Shown: positions 36,173 to 45,490, numbered from the stretch's first letter. The stretch: 64,000 nucleotides of DNA from Ignavibacteriales bacterium (GCA_026390775.1 JAPLFF010000003.1:310001-374000), one strand, 5' to 3'. The notes: a model not told the origin generated them from the sequence alone. A program made the numbers and translations.

Positions 36173-38158
36173 TCAAAACTTGAAATCCAACTGAAAACTT
36201 AATCTATTATCAACATTACTGTTAATAAGTGTATCACCACTTCCCATAGTTTTATCATTTGGTTTGATTAGCTCTGAATATTTCATCGAAAGTGATAGAC
36301 CGAATGATGTGTTGTATCTCGCAACCAGATACCATCGCATTCCATCGCCGTAAAGAGCAGGGTTAGACATTACTCCTGTCAGATCATTTTCAAATTCATA
36401 AACACGTGAATCATATGAATCAGTTTGGAAGAAAACTATTCTACCGGAAAAACTTAGCGAAGCTGTAGGCGCATATTTTACATCTTGAAAAATCAATAAT
36501 CCTCTTTCACTTTCACTAATAGTAGTTGTATAAATTTTCACAAATTCAATTCTTGATCTCATCTGGACGAAATTAGACAACTTGTAAAGTAATTCCGTTC
36601 TCAAATTGTCTTTTCTTCTACTGAGTACACCGTATTCTCCATTTAATGCGGCAACACTTTCTTTTAATTGATTTGTATATCTTAAACGGAATTCCGTATC
36701 ACGGAATGGTTTTACAGAATAGTAGATTAAAAATTCATTCCCTTTAATCGCGAGAGGTAATTTTTCATCACCGATCGGATACTTAAATTGATCGTAATAG
36801 AAATTAAATTTACCGTAGATTGTCTGCCACCTAAAACCGGTATAAAAACCGGATTCATTTTGAGTTCCATCTTTCTCTCCAAAACCGTTTGAGTGTAAGC
36901 TCCAATAATCATAAGGATAATTTCTGTAAGAAAAGAGAAGAGAGAAATTTTTATCAACGGCGATTTCTGCGCTGTTTATTGTAGCAAGAGAGATTTTATT
37001 ATATGCAGCTTCTCCGCTTAAATAAATTTTTCCAAATGAAAAATTGTAATTACCAGCAAAGTAATCGAATCTACTTCCGGATGGATCAAGCAAGGAGTTA
37101 TATTGAAAATCATTTCCAAAAGTTGAATTGTAGTATAGAAGACCAACCGACCCGGTCTCACCAAAAGTATAATCGGCAGATATTCCAAATAATTTTTCAT
37201 TTATTATTCTTTTGTGTGCAACTTCGGAAGAATCGCGGTGAAGTCCGTCTAATCTTATTGAAGTGATTTGATTTGTAGATTTATCAATCGAACCGTCTAA
37301 ATTTCTTACTGAATAAAATGTATAGAAGTTTATATTATTAAAACTAAACTGCACTGCAGCACCGCGTAGGAACATGTTCTCATCTGGACTTAAATATGGA
37401 ATGATACCTTTACCATTTCTTGGAAGTATCCCAACAGTTTCAATTCCTTTGCTGATTGAATACCGGCTCCAAAGCGCAAGACCATGACCAAACTCGAACA
37501 AGAAATCTCCCGCAACAAAATTTTTAATAAAACTAATATCTCTTGCATAGAAATGAAATGTAGTGAAATCGTTAAATGATTTTTCTCCGGGATCTTTTTC
37601 TGCTAAAACTCCAACACGAATATTATTGTCTTTGCTCACAACGAAACGATTATAAATTTTCCAGCTTGAGCCGTAATATTTCCCATCACTAAAAGCTTTG
37701 TCCTGTTGAAGATCATAAATACCACGGGAACGAAGTGTGAAATCAATTGCCTTAAAACTTTTATTTATCGAATCAAAAAAAGATACATCTTTAACATCGC
37801 CAAAAATCAAATAGGGAATTATTCGATCAATCAATTCCTCGCTAACACCTTCGACCGATCTTAAATCGTTCTCGTTTTTAATTCCACCCAATAAATTTCT
37901 CTGTCTAACAATTGCTATTGCCGATTGCCTATCAATATTTGGTATCTTCATTAATTCTGCAATTGAAGCTGTGTTGACAGCAATTTTATTTTGCATCAGA
38001 TATTCAACCAGATCATAGTACTCCACACCTTCTTTATCTGTTGTTGCATCCTCGAGGACATCGTAAAGATTTTTTTGCAAAGCGGTGCTATCAACTTGTG
38101 AGTGTATTGTAAGTGTAAAAGAAAATATTATTATTAGTAGGAATAAGAAGTTCATCAA
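36173..38158 (-). CDS. Helix-hairpin-helix outer-membrane protein
   Basis: A 661-residue exported protein. After the signal peptide (ending about IHSQ), residues about 54-120 hold two helix-hairpin-helix modules (AVNTASIAELMKIPNIDRQS and GIKNENDLRSVEGVSEELID). The remaining about 530 residues are beta-strand-rich with alternating aromatic residues and end LSFQLDFKF, as in an outer-membrane barrel. This combination is common in Bacteroidota/Ignavibacteria, and the function is not established. The HhH pair resembles ComEA, so DNA or protein binding in the periplasm is possible. The next gene downstream is a PorV-like barrel three bases upstream of this start. Confidence 0.8.
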   Translation of the reverse strand: MMNFLFLLIIIFSFTLTIHSQVDSTALQKNLYDVLEDATTDKEGVEYYDLVEYLMQNKIAVNTASIAELMKIPNIDRQSAIAIVRQRNLLGGIKNENDLRSVEGVSEELIDRIIPYLIFGDVKDVSFFDSINKSFKAIDFTLRSRGIYDLQQDKAFSDGKYYGSSWKIYNRFVVSKDNNIRVGVLAEKDPGEKSFNDFTTFHFYARDISFIKNFVAGDFLFEFGHGLALWSRYSISKGIETVGILPRNGKGIIPYLSPDENMFLRGAAVQFSFNNINFYTFYSVRNLDGSIDKSTNQITSIRLDGLHRDSSEVAHKRIINEKLFGISADYTFGETGSVGLLYYNSTFGNDFQYNSLLDPSGSRFDYFAGNYNFSFGKIYLSGEAAYNKISLATINSAEIAVDKNFSLLFSYRNYPYDYWSLHSNGFGEKDGTQNESGFYTGFRWQTIYGKFNFYYDQFKYPIGDEKLPLAIKGNEFLIYYSVKPFRDTEFRLRYTNQLKESVAALNGEYGVLSRRKDNLRTELLYKLSNFVQMRSRIEFVKIYTTTISESERGLLIFQDVKYAPTASLSFSGRIVFFQTDSYDSRVYEFENDLTGVMSNPALYGDGMRWYLVARYNTSFGLSLSMKYSELIKPNDKTMGSGDTLINSNVDNRLSFQLDFKF

Positions 38159-38161
38159 AGA

Positions 38162-38977
38162 TTAATTATTTGTAAAATGAATGATTAAACCAAACTGATG
38201 AGTTAAACCAAGATCGGGATGTGAGAAAAAAGCATAATCAACTTGAACGAACTGATAAATAATTCCAATACCACCCGAGTAAGTATTCGGTTCGTTCGAT
38301 GTCCCAATCCTAAGTTTGAAAAAATCCACCATTGAATATTCAGTACCTAATCTGATTGATGGATTAAAACCAATTTCCTTTTTTACGGCTGCACTGAATA
38401 CAAGATCTTTAACAAATTTTAGATCTGCACCAAGCCAAAATACAGTTGGTATATCGTTAGATTCATTTGTTATTGATGATCTGGTTACATTATTAATAGC
38501 AAATCCAATTCCTATCTGATCATTCAACTTTGCAATAGCTCCAACGTTGAAAACAATAACACCTTTACTACCGTAATTTTTTATCGAGATGCTATGATAA
38601 ACTGAGCTCAATCCGATGAAGAAATTATTTGCGATCTTTTTTCCGTAGCCGATAGCAAACTTATTTTCTTTATAAAGTTCGAAACCATAATTACTGTAAC
38701 CTGCGCTGAAAGAGCCAAATTGGGTTGGTTCGCAATATGCAACAAATGCATTAGCAAGTTCTTTAACTCCAAACGGAGCGGGTGAATAATAAAAACCAAT
38801 TTCACGCGTCTTTAATAGAGCCAAACCTGCGGGATTATTAAATAATGAAAAAACATCATTAACTGAAGAAACATCAGAGTGAGCTAAAGCAATTTGTCCT
38901 GCCCCAGGTTGTTCTTGCGCGAAACTTTCACCCACAAACTTTAGTAGAAGGCAAAAGAGTACAAAAACGTATTTCAT
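38162..38977 (-). CDS. PorV/PorQ-like outer-membrane protein
   Basis: A 271-residue protein with a signal peptide (ending FAQEQ) and a FadL/PorV-type start: GAGQIALAHSDVSSVNDVFS, then LFNNPAGLALLKTREIGFYY. This is the UPF0164/PorV-PorQ signature of short barrels associated with type IX secretion. It lies immediately upstream of the HhH barrel gene in the same direction (three-base gap), so the two are probably made together. PorV-like shuttles carry type IX cargo, while others are simple barrels; which applies here is not settled. Confidence 0.75.
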   Translation of the reverse strand: MKYVFVLFCLLLKFVGESFAQEQPGAGQIALAHSDVSSVNDVFSLFNNPAGLALLKTREIGFYYSPAPFGVKELANAFVAYCEPTQFGSFSAGYSNYGFELYKENKFAIGYGKKIANNFFIGLSSVYHSISIKNYGSKGVIVFNVGAIAKLNDQIGIGFAINNVTRSSITNESNDIPTVFWLGADLKFVKDLVFSAAVKKEIGFNPSIRLGTEYSMVDFFKLRIGTSNEPNTYSGGIGIIYQFVQVDYAFFSHPDLGLTHQFGLIIHFTNN

Positions 38978-39053
38978 ATATCTAACTTAAATGATTGTTT
39001 AATTTTTTCCAAATCTCTATTTTGAAATGTGAAATAAAGATTGGAGTGCAGGT

Positions 39054-39944
39054 ATGAAAAAAATATTTGTTGTTTTTTGCATAATTACCTTTCTTCCTGC
39101 TTTTCTTGTTGCTCAGGAACTTGATGCAACTGTTATCGTGAAGGATGAACAACTTGATATTTCTTCGCGTGAACGAGTGAACAATTTTAAGGATCAAATC
39201 CAGGACTATCTTAATAACACAAAATATACCCGCAAAGCATGGGAAGGTGAAAAGATCAAATGTACATTCAATATTTTTTTTAACGGATCGAGCGATGAAG
39301 TAAGTTATTCAGCGCAATTAGTTGTATCCAGCCAAAGACCAATCGAAGGAACTCAACTCAATTCATTAACGATGAGCATTCTCGATAATTCATGGTCATT
39401 CAAGTATCAGAAGAATCAAGCAATGTATTTTAATCAAACAGATTTTGATCCGCTTACCAGTCTTCTCGATTTTTATGCATACATAATAATTGGATTCGAT
39501 TTTGATTCTTATTACAAATTAGGCGGTACTGAATATTTTCAAAAAGCACTAGACATAGCAGCTAAAGGAGGCAGCAGTTCACCTAAGGGCTGGCAATATG
39601 AAAGCACTGCATATAATAGAAGAGCATTGGTTGATAATTTATTAAATGCAAAGTATCAGCAATTCCGCCAAGATTATTTTGATTACCACTATAACGGACT
39701 CGATCTTTTCCATACCGAAGACCAAAAACAAAGTGCATACAATAATATTGTGAAGTTGATTAATAATTTAGAAAAGATGAGAGATCAGATAGATACGAGA
39801 AGTGTTTTGATGAAAATATTTTTTGATGCTAAGGCGGGTGAGTTTATAGAATATTTAAAAAACTATCCTGATAAATCAATTTTTAATACTCTAAAAAAAC
39901 TTGATCCGCCACATATTTCAAAATATGATGAAGCGATGAAGTAG
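39054..39944 (+). CDS. DUF4835 family protein (PorD-like, type IX secretion associated)
   Basis: A 296-residue exported protein (signal peptide ending LVAQ). It matches the DUF4835 layout: an N-terminal strand domain (ELDATVIVKDEQLD), a middle with KCTFNIFFNG and SSQRPIEGTQLNS, then LLDFYAYIIIGFDFDSYYKLGG, KGWQYESTAYNRRALVDNLL and YFDYHYNGLDLF. The family is found across Bacteroidota, and PorD was linked to gliding/type IX secretion (established only in part). It is divergent from the PorV-like gene and ends one base before the convergent acyltransferase gene. Confidence 0.8.
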   Translation: MKKIFVVFCIITFLPAFLVAQELDATVIVKDEQLDISSRERVNNFKDQIQDYLNNTKYTRKAWEGEKIKCTFNIFFNGSSDEVSYSAQLVVSSQRPIEGTQLNSLTMSILDNSWSFKYQKNQAMYFNQTDFDPLTSLLDFYAYIIIGFDFDSYYKLGGTEYFQKALDIAAKGGSSSPKGWQYESTAYNRRALVDNLLNAKYQQFRQDYFDYHYNGLDLFHTEDQKQSAYNNIVKLINNLEKMRDQIDTRSVLMKIFFDAKAGEFIEYLKNYPDKSIFNTLKKLDPPHISKYDEAMK

Positions 39945-41066
39945 TTAAATACCAATTTCATAAACTCGGTATTTTTTATAAATCTCACCATTCATTACCT
40001 GAGCACCGCGGTTCATCATATCGTTATCTTCTAATATCCAGCTTGCTTCACCAAGAAAAATTCCGTTTTGTGCAGCACGGTTAACTATCTCCCAATAAAA
40101 TACTGCATCAAGTCCGCGCTTTTGGTATTCAGGAATTATTCCAAGTGTTAGAATTCTTGACCACGTCATTTTTTTCTTTTGTGTATAAAGTTTTAAGAAC
40201 CCAAATGGGAAAAGTTTTCCGTTCATAGATTTAAAGATTTGATTGTAATCCAACATAACCAAAGCAAAACCGGCAAGTTTATTATCAATCTCTCCAAATA
40301 AAAGAAGAGAAGGTTCAACAAGCGGTTTTAAATCTTTTGCCATAGCATCAACTTCTTCTTCTGTGAATGGAACAAAACCCCAGTTCGGTGCCCAAGCTTT
40401 ATTATAGATATATTTAATTTTTTCTACTTCTTTCTTGTACTCTTTCATGTTAATTGGATAAACTTTTATTCCGGAACGTTTTTGTGCAATCTCAGCAACA
40501 CGTTTTAGTTTATCAGAAGAGAGAACTTTTTTGCTCTCTAGTTTGTATGCATAAAGATCTTTTGCTTTTTTGAATCCGTAATTATCACAAAGAGCTAAAT
40601 AGTATTTCGGATTGTAAGTCATCAGTAAACGCGGTTCGTCGTCGAATCCATCAAGTAACATAGCGTACTCATCGTTTGAAGAAGGATTTGCCGGTCCGCG
40701 CATTGCATCGCATCCTTTGGATCTTAACCATTCTTTTGCAGTTTCAAAAAGTTTGTTCGCAACTTCTTGATCATCTATACATTCAAAAAATCCGAAGAAT
40801 CCTACTTTATCATTATGATATTTATTGTGAAGATCATTTTTTATTGCAGCAATTCTCCCGACAAGCTCACCGTTTCTTTCGGCTAAGTACATCTCCATTG
40901 CGGCATGTTTGAAGAATGGATTTTTATTCTTATCAAGAATTTTTTTCTTATCGAAGATTAAAGGCGGGACCCAATGAGGATAATCTTTGTAGATTTTCCA
41001 TGCGAATTTTATGAATGTATCAACGTCCTTTTTAATGCGGACGGTTCTAATATTTATTTGTGACAT
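39945..41066 (-). CDS. GNAT-like acyltransferase, candidate bacterial ceramide synthase
   Basis: A 373-residue cytosolic protein of GNAT-like fold. The N-terminal part has WKIYKDYPHWVPPLIFDKKK and MYLAERNGELVGRIAAIKND. A middle section has MRGPANPSSNDEYAMLLDGF, and the C-terminal acetyl-transferase-like module has ILTLGIIPEYQKRGLDAVFY, the acyl-CoA binding region. Such proteins are often beside serine palmitoyltransferase in Bacteroidota, and the Caulobacter ceramide synthase is a GNAT-type protein. It follows the palmitoyltransferase gene on the same strand here. Assignment as ceramide synthase is inference from context; a plain N-acyltransferase is the safe call. Confidence 0.65.
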   Translation of the reverse strand: MSQINIRTVRIKKDVDTFIKFAWKIYKDYPHWVPPLIFDKKKILDKNKNPFFKHAAMEMYLAERNGELVGRIAAIKNDLHNKYHNDKVGFFGFFECIDDQEVANKLFETAKEWLRSKGCDAMRGPANPSSNDEYAMLLDGFDDEPRLLMTYNPKYYLALCDNYGFKKAKDLYAYKLESKKVLSSDKLKRVAEIAQKRSGIKVYPINMKEYKKEVEKIKYIYNKAWAPNWGFVPFTEEEVDAMAKDLKPLVEPSLLLFGEIDNKLAGFALVMLDYNQIFKSMNGKLFPFGFLKLYTQKKKMTWSRILTLGIIPEYQKRGLDAVFYWEIVNRAAQNGIFLGEASWILEDNDMMNRGAQVMNGEIYKKYRVYEIGI

Positions 41067-41088
41067 CGAAATTCCATATCTAATAAAT

Positions 41089-41136
41089 AAGGCTGCTGAG
41101 ATTTTTGTTCTAGATATTAAATCACAAAGCAGCCTT
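41089..41136 (-). other. Nine-pair hairpin between the palmitoyltransferase and acyltransferase genes
   Basis: AAGGCTGCT (41089-41097) pairs perfectly with AGCAGCCTT (41128-41136) around a 30-base loop. On the minus strand TTATTTATTAG follows, which is too poor in T for a sure terminator. It may be an attenuator or a processing site separating the two genes. Confidence 0.5.
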
Positions 41137-41147
41137 TCAAAGATTTT

Positions 41148-42341
41148 TTAGATTAAGCCGATTTCTTTACCAATTTTTTTGAATGTGTTAATTATAAAAT
41201 CTAAATGTTCATCTTCATGAGTTGACATATAGCTCGTTCTCATCATCTGTCGTCCTTGAGGAACACCAGGAGAAATAAATACATTTACGAAAACACCGGC
41301 ATCATAAAGTTTACGCCACATTGCAAAAGCTAATTCATCATTTCCAACAATAACAGGAACGATAGCTGTTCTCCCATCAATTATCTTAAAGCCGGCTTCG
41401 GTTAATTCTTTTCTTACTTTGTTTGCATTATTAATCAACTTTGGAACTCTCCAAGGTTCTTTTTTCAAAATATCTAAAGCAGCAAGAGCAGCAGCAACAG
41501 CCGCTGGAGTTGGAGATGCACTGAATATTAATGCTGCTGAATGATGCTTGAGATAATTAATAACTCTTTCTTTACCGGCTACAAATCCGCCGAGTGATGC
41601 AAATGTTTTACTGAAAGTTCCCATTGTTAGATCAACCTCATTTTCCAGATTGAATTCGCTTGCTGTTCCTCTTCCACCTTTACCGATTACACCGACAGCA
41701 TGAGCATCGTCTATTAATGTTTTTGCATTGTATTTCTTAGCCAAAGCTACAAGCTTTTCTAGATTAACAATTTCTCCTCCCGTACTAAAGACACCATCGC
41801 TAACAATTAGCTTACCTGCATCTATTGGTAATTTCTGTAAAACTCTTTCGAGGTCATCCATATCGTTATGTTTGTAACGTTCAAGATTTGCAGTAATTCC
41901 TTTAGCCATCATCTGTCCGGCAACAATACAAGCATGATTATCTTTATCGGAAACAACGTACTCATCTCTCCCTTGAACCAAAGTTGGAATTATTCCTTGA
42001 GCGGTTTGATATCCAGTAGAAAATAGAAGGACTGCTTCAGAACCAAAAAATTCTGCAAGTTTTTTTTCTAGCTCTATGTGTAGATCTAAAGTTCCTGTAA
42101 GATAACGGGAACCTGAACAACCGGTTCCATATTTTTCAACAGCTTTAATAGCAGCTTCTTTAACCAATGGATGAGCAGTGAGTCCTAAATAATTATTTGA
42201 CCCCGCCATTACCATTTTTTTGCCTTCGATTTGAACAACTGGACCTTCGTTCTCTTCTATGGCGCGGAAATATGGATACAACCCCAATGCTTTGACATCG
42301 TCTGCACGCGTGAAATCATAACATTTTTGAAATAGGTCCAA
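41148..42341 (-). CDS. spt: Serine palmitoyltransferase-like alpha-oxoamine synthase
   Basis: A 397-residue PLP enzyme of the KBL/BioF/SPT family. The PLP lysine is Lys245 in [12 protein letters not shown]; His136 (DKDNHACIV) stacks on the cofactor; DDAHAVG (211-217) holds the ring-binding Asp and His. [32 protein letters not shown] and [17 protein letters not shown] are typical. The start [20 protein letters not shown] and the [13 protein letters not shown] region resemble Bacteroidota serine palmitoyltransferases more than BioF as I recall them. It condenses an amino acid, probably serine, with an acyl-CoA to 3-ketosphinganine. No bio genes are nearby, and the acyltransferase and SDR neighbours support sphingolipid synthesis. 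Confidence 0.8.
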   Translation of the reverse strand: MDLFQKCYDFTRADDVKALGLYPYFRAIEENEGPVVQIEGKKMVMAGSNNYLGLTAHPLVKEAAIKAVEKYGTGCSGSRYLTGTLDLHIELEKKLAEFFGSEAVLLFSTGYQTAQGIIPTLVQGRDEYVVSDKDNHACIVAGQMMAKGITANLERYKHNDMDDLERVLQKLPIDAGKLIVSDGVFSTGGEIVNLEKLVALAKKYNAKTLIDDAHAVGVIGKGGRGTASEFNLENEVDLTMGTFSKTFASLGGFVAGKERVINYLKHHSAALIFSASPTPAAVAAALAALDILKKEPWRVPKLINNANKVRKELTEAGFKIIDGRTAIVPVIVGNDELAFAMWRKLYDAGVFVNVFISPGVPQGRQMMRTSYMSTHEDEHLDFIINTFKKIGKEIGLI

Positions 42342-42461
42342 AATTCCTCCGGATTATTTTTCTTGTATTAAATTTTCTATTTTTAGATTGCTTGAAATTC
42401 GAGTAAATGATTTTACGAGCGTCAATATAATGAAATTATATTTATAATTAATAAAACGTAT

Positions 42462-43448
42462 ATGAAAAATATCTCTGTTGTAACCGGTGCTTCAGGTTTC
42501 GTAGGCAGTCACCTTGTTGATAAACTATTAGCTGAAGGTCATCAAGTTAAGTGTATCTTAAGAAAAACAAGCTCTAAGCGCTGGTTAGAAAATAAACCTG
42601 TAGAAATTATTGATACCGGGTTATTCGATAAAGATACTCTTAAAAAAATCCTCAAAGATGCTGATTATCTTTTTCATGTGGCAGGAGTAGTAAAAGCAAA
42701 AAATAAAGAAGATTACTTTAAGGGGAATGTTGAAACAACACAAAATCTTTTGGATATACTTTCTGAAGTTAATCCAAATATAAAACGTGTTGTTATTGTA
42801 AGCAGTCAAACTGCATGCGGTCCTTCGCTTGATGGGAGACCTGTTACAGAAGAAACAAAAGAGCATCCCATTACAACTTACGGAAGAAGTAAGTATGCCC
42901 AGGAACAATTAGCAAAAAAGTATATGGATAAACTTCCGATTACTATTATTCGTCCGCCTGCTATTTATGGTCAGCGCGATACCGAGATCTATCTTTTTTT
43001 CAAAACTTATAAACAAGGATTAATGGGTCTAATCGGTTTTGATAAAAAACAAGTTAGTATTGTTCATGTTGAAGATTTGGTAAACGGAATTTATTTGGCG
43101 GCTACATCTAAGAAATCAATTGGACAAACATATTTTATTGGAAGTGAACAATATTACAATTGGAAAGAAATCGGTGAAGTTTGTCATAAAGCATTCGGGA
43201 AGAAAGCTTTCACAATAAAAATTCCTCACTTTATTGTTTACACTGTAGCGGCAATTGCACAATTTTTTGCACTCTTCAGTTCGAAGGCTGCAACATTTAA
43301 TTTAGAAAAAGCACGTGATTTTGTTCAGAGCGCTTGGACGTGTGATGTTTCAAAAGCAGTTGATGATTTAGGATTTCGTCAGAATGTTTCTTTGGAAGAT
43401 GGAATGAAGCGGACAATTGATTGGTACAAAGAAATGAAATGGCTATAA
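42462..43448 (+). CDS. NAD-dependent epimerase/dehydratase-type SDR, candidate ceramide pathway reductase (CerR-like)
   Basis: A 328-residue extended SDR. The nucleotide motif is VTGASGFVGSHLVDKLL, FHVAGVVKAKNKEDYFKGNV lies where NAD(P) contacts occur, and SSQTACGPS, Tyr140 and Lys144 (TYGRSKYAQEQ) form the catalytic set. The proline-rich RPPAIYGQRD and a C-terminal hydrophobic segment (FIVYTVAAIAQFFALF) follow. In Caulobacter an epimerase-like SDR (CerR) reduces the ketone of N-acyl 3-ketosphinganine. This gene is divergent from the palmitoyltransferase gene (120-base gap), so the same role is plausible. The exact reaction is not proven by sequence. Confidence 0.75.
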   Translation: MKNISVVTGASGFVGSHLVDKLLAEGHQVKCILRKTSSKRWLENKPVEIIDTGLFDKDTLKKILKDADYLFHVAGVVKAKNKEDYFKGNVETTQNLLDILSEVNPNIKRVVIVSSQTACGPSLDGRPVTEETKEHPITTYGRSKYAQEQLAKKYMDKLPITIIRPPAIYGQRDTEIYLFFKTYKQGLMGLIGFDKKQVSIVHVEDLVNGIYLAATSKKSIGQTYFIGSEQYYNWKEIGEVCHKAFGKKAFTIKIPHFIVYTVAAIAQFFALFSSKAATFNLEKARDFVQSAWTCDVSKAVDDLGFRQNVSLEDGMKRTIDWYKEMKWL

Positions 43449-43520
43449 TTAATTGAGAATTTAGAATGGCGAATTGAGTCTTAAATTAATTATCAATTCT
43501 CAATTCGCAATTTTCAATTA
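43449..43520. repeat. AATTGAGAATT-type inverted repeat between convergent gene ends
   Basis: Two arms (TTAATTGAGAATTTAGAATG, then GCGAATTGAG; and CAATTCTCAATTCGCAATTT, then TCAATTA) are inverse and imperfect. It begins directly after the SDR stop codon and includes the stop codon of the convergent cytochrome-like gene. A relative lies at 45491-45526. Confidence 0.75.
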
Positions 43521-43930
43521 TCCTTAGCTCCTTCTTGAATCCATATTTTTATTCCATTAATCTGATTTGTATTAAGTGGCTTATAAGGTGAACCAAGCGG
43601 CGGCATTATATTTCCGCTTGTTCCTTCTATAGACCAAACAAGTTTACTGTTCTGCGGCAATCCGGGAAAAACCACTTGACTGTTTGCTCTTGTGTTTGAC
43701 CACGATGTTAAACTTAATCCCGCTGCACTTGTCTGATCATCATGGCATCCGGCACCTGTGCAATGTGCTGTTAGTACCGGTTGAATATATTGTGCGTATT
43801 TAACATTAGACGATGGAATTATTATGTTATCAATTCCTGTTATGTTCGCTGTGTCATCGCATGCTGATATAAACATTATACTGAAAAGAGAGAGTATTAA
43901 AAAAATATTTATTGCTGATCTATATTTCAT
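43514..43930 (-). CDS. Small lipoprotein with cytochrome c-like motif
   Basis: A 138-residue protein with lipobox FISAC (after a hydrophobic signal) and the stretch IQPVLTAHCTGAGCHDDQTS. The heme-like motif is C-x4-C-H rather than the usual C-x2-C-H, and the downstream MPPLG methionine could be the sixth ligand. The WIQEGAKDN end matches PSCyt1/'cytochrome c-type' domains of Planctomycetes and Bacteroidota. It is probably an outer-membrane-anchored monoheme domain, if heme is attached at all. The stop codon lies within an AATTG repeat. No redox genes are nearby. Confidence 0.7.
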   Translation of the reverse strand: MKYRSAINIFLILSLFSIMFISACDDTANITGIDNIIIPSSNVKYAQYIQPVLTAHCTGAGCHDDQTSAAGLSLTSWSNTRANSQVVFPGLPQNSKLVWSIEGTSGNIMPPLGSPYKPLNTNQINGIKIWIQEGAKDN

Positions 43931-44055
43931 TTATTCTAGCCGTTGTTTAATACAAAGATATTTTTGTTCTCTATCTAATTCAATTCTTTTATTGGGGTAT
44001 CAAAAATTATTCATTATTTTTCTATTAATGAAAATCATTATATAAGGAATATGAA

Positions 44056-45396
44056 ATGAAAGTTCCTGTCAAAATCTATTTTATCTGTATTCTCTTTTTC
44101 TTATCGGCTGAGTTATTTGCTCAAGATCTCTTGCAAGCCGGTCCGATGGTTGGTTATAGCTCAATGCGAGAATCAGTACTTTGGGTACAAACTAAATCAT
44201 CCGCAAAAGTTAAATTCGTTTATTGGAATGTAAATGATCTCCAGAGAAAATATTCTACAAAAGAAATAATTACAAAAGATGAAGATGCGTTTACTGCTAA
44301 ATTGATATGTGATCAATTAGAGCCGGGGCAAAAATATAATTATGAACTTTATCTTAATGGGAAAAAAGTTGTACGTCCATATGATCTGAAATTTCAAACT
44401 CAAGAACTTTGGCAGTGGAGAAAAGATCCGCCGGAATTTAATTTTGTAACCGGAAGCTGTTTGTATATAAATGAACCTATATATGATAGACCGGGAAAAC
44501 CTTATGGTTCTGAATTCGAAATCTTAGAAAGTATTTATGATAAACATCCTGACTTTATGCTTTGGCTTGGTGACAATCTTTATTTACGTGAAGTTGATTT
44601 CGATTCTTGGACTGGAATTATTAAAAGATATACACACGACCGCGCTTTGCCTGAACTGCAACCGGTTCTTGGTTCGATGTCTAACTATGCAATTTGGGAT
44701 GATCATGATTATGGTCCCAATGACAGCGACAGAGGGTTTTATTTAAAAGATAAAACTTTAACAGCATTTAAACTTTTCTGGGCAAATCCTTCTTATGGAA
44801 TTAATGGGAAACCGGGGATTACAACTTTTTTCCAGTGGGGAGATGTAGATTTCTTTTTGCTTGATGACCGTTATTACAGAACTCCTAACGATCGTAAAAC
44901 CGGTGATAAAGAAATGTTTGGCAAAGAACAAATTCAATGGTTGATTGATAACCTTGTTAAAAGTCAAGCGCCCTTTAAAATAATTGCAACCGGCGGACAA
45001 ATGCTAAATCCCGTTGAAAAAGATTACATAGAACTTTATAACAGATTTCCTGAAGAGAAAGCCAAACTTCTTAAACTAATTCAGGATGAAGGTATTGAAG
45101 GCGTAATATTTTTAACGGGTGATAGACACCATTCAGAATTAACAAAACTTGAGAGAGCCGGGGCTTATCCGTTATATGATTTTACTATTTCGTCTTTCAC
45201 TGCCGGAGTTTCACCCGGTAAAGATGAATTAAATAATTTGAGAGTGCCTGGTAAAATTTCCGATGAGCATAACTTTGCAATTTTCAACATAAGCGGAAAA
45301 AGTAAAAACAGAGTTATGAAATGCACAGTATATGATGTAAAAGGGAAAGAGTTATGGAATTATATTATCAATGAAAATGATTTGAAGAACAAATGA
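44056..45396 (+). CDS. PhoD-like alkaline phosphatase D family phosphoesterase
   Basis: A 446-residue exported enzyme (signal peptide ending LFAQ). An N-terminal Ig-like domain (about 25-120) precedes a metallophosphatase domain with GSCLYIN, MLWLGDNLYLREVDFD, AIWDDHDYGPNDSDRG, LLDDRYYRTP and FLTGDRHHSELTKL, which supply the metal-binding Asp, Asn and His residues of the PhoD family. It hydrolyses phosphodiesters or monoesters in the periplasm or outside the cell. AAGGAA precedes the ATG. No phosphate regulon neighbours are visible. The 133 bases downstream contain AT-rich inverted repeats and then tRNA-Ala. Confidence 0.9.
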   Translation: MKVPVKIYFICILFFLSAELFAQDLLQAGPMVGYSSMRESVLWVQTKSSAKVKFVYWNVNDLQRKYSTKEIITKDEDAFTAKLICDQLEPGQKYNYELYLNGKKVVRPYDLKFQTQELWQWRKDPPEFNFVTGSCLYINEPIYDRPGKPYGSEFEILESIYDKHPDFMLWLGDNLYLREVDFDSWTGIIKRYTHDRALPELQPVLGSMSNYAIWDDHDYGPNDSDRGFYLKDKTLTAFKLFWANPSYGINGKPGITTFFQWGDVDFFLLDDRYYRTPNDRKTGDKEMFGKEQIQWLIDNLVKSQAPFKIIATGGQMLNPVEKDYIELYNRFPEEKAKLLKLIQDEGIEGVIFLTGDRHHSELTKLERAGAYPLYDFTISSFTAGVSPGKDELNNLRVPGKISDEHNFAIFNISGKSKNRVMKCTVYDVKGKELWNYIINENDLKNK

Positions 45397-45490
45397 TGTT
45401 TTGATTGGTGATGAGTTGTTAGTGATTGTTTCAATGATTGACAATTCGAATACTGATTATTAGTTTTGATTCATTCGAATTTGTTTTTTG

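Noticed and set aside
41148-42341. 8-amino-7-oxononanoate synthase (BioF) for biotin synthesis
   Set aside because: Sequence details and the acyltransferase/SDR neighbours fit serine palmitoyltransferase better; no other bio genes here. Not fully excluded.
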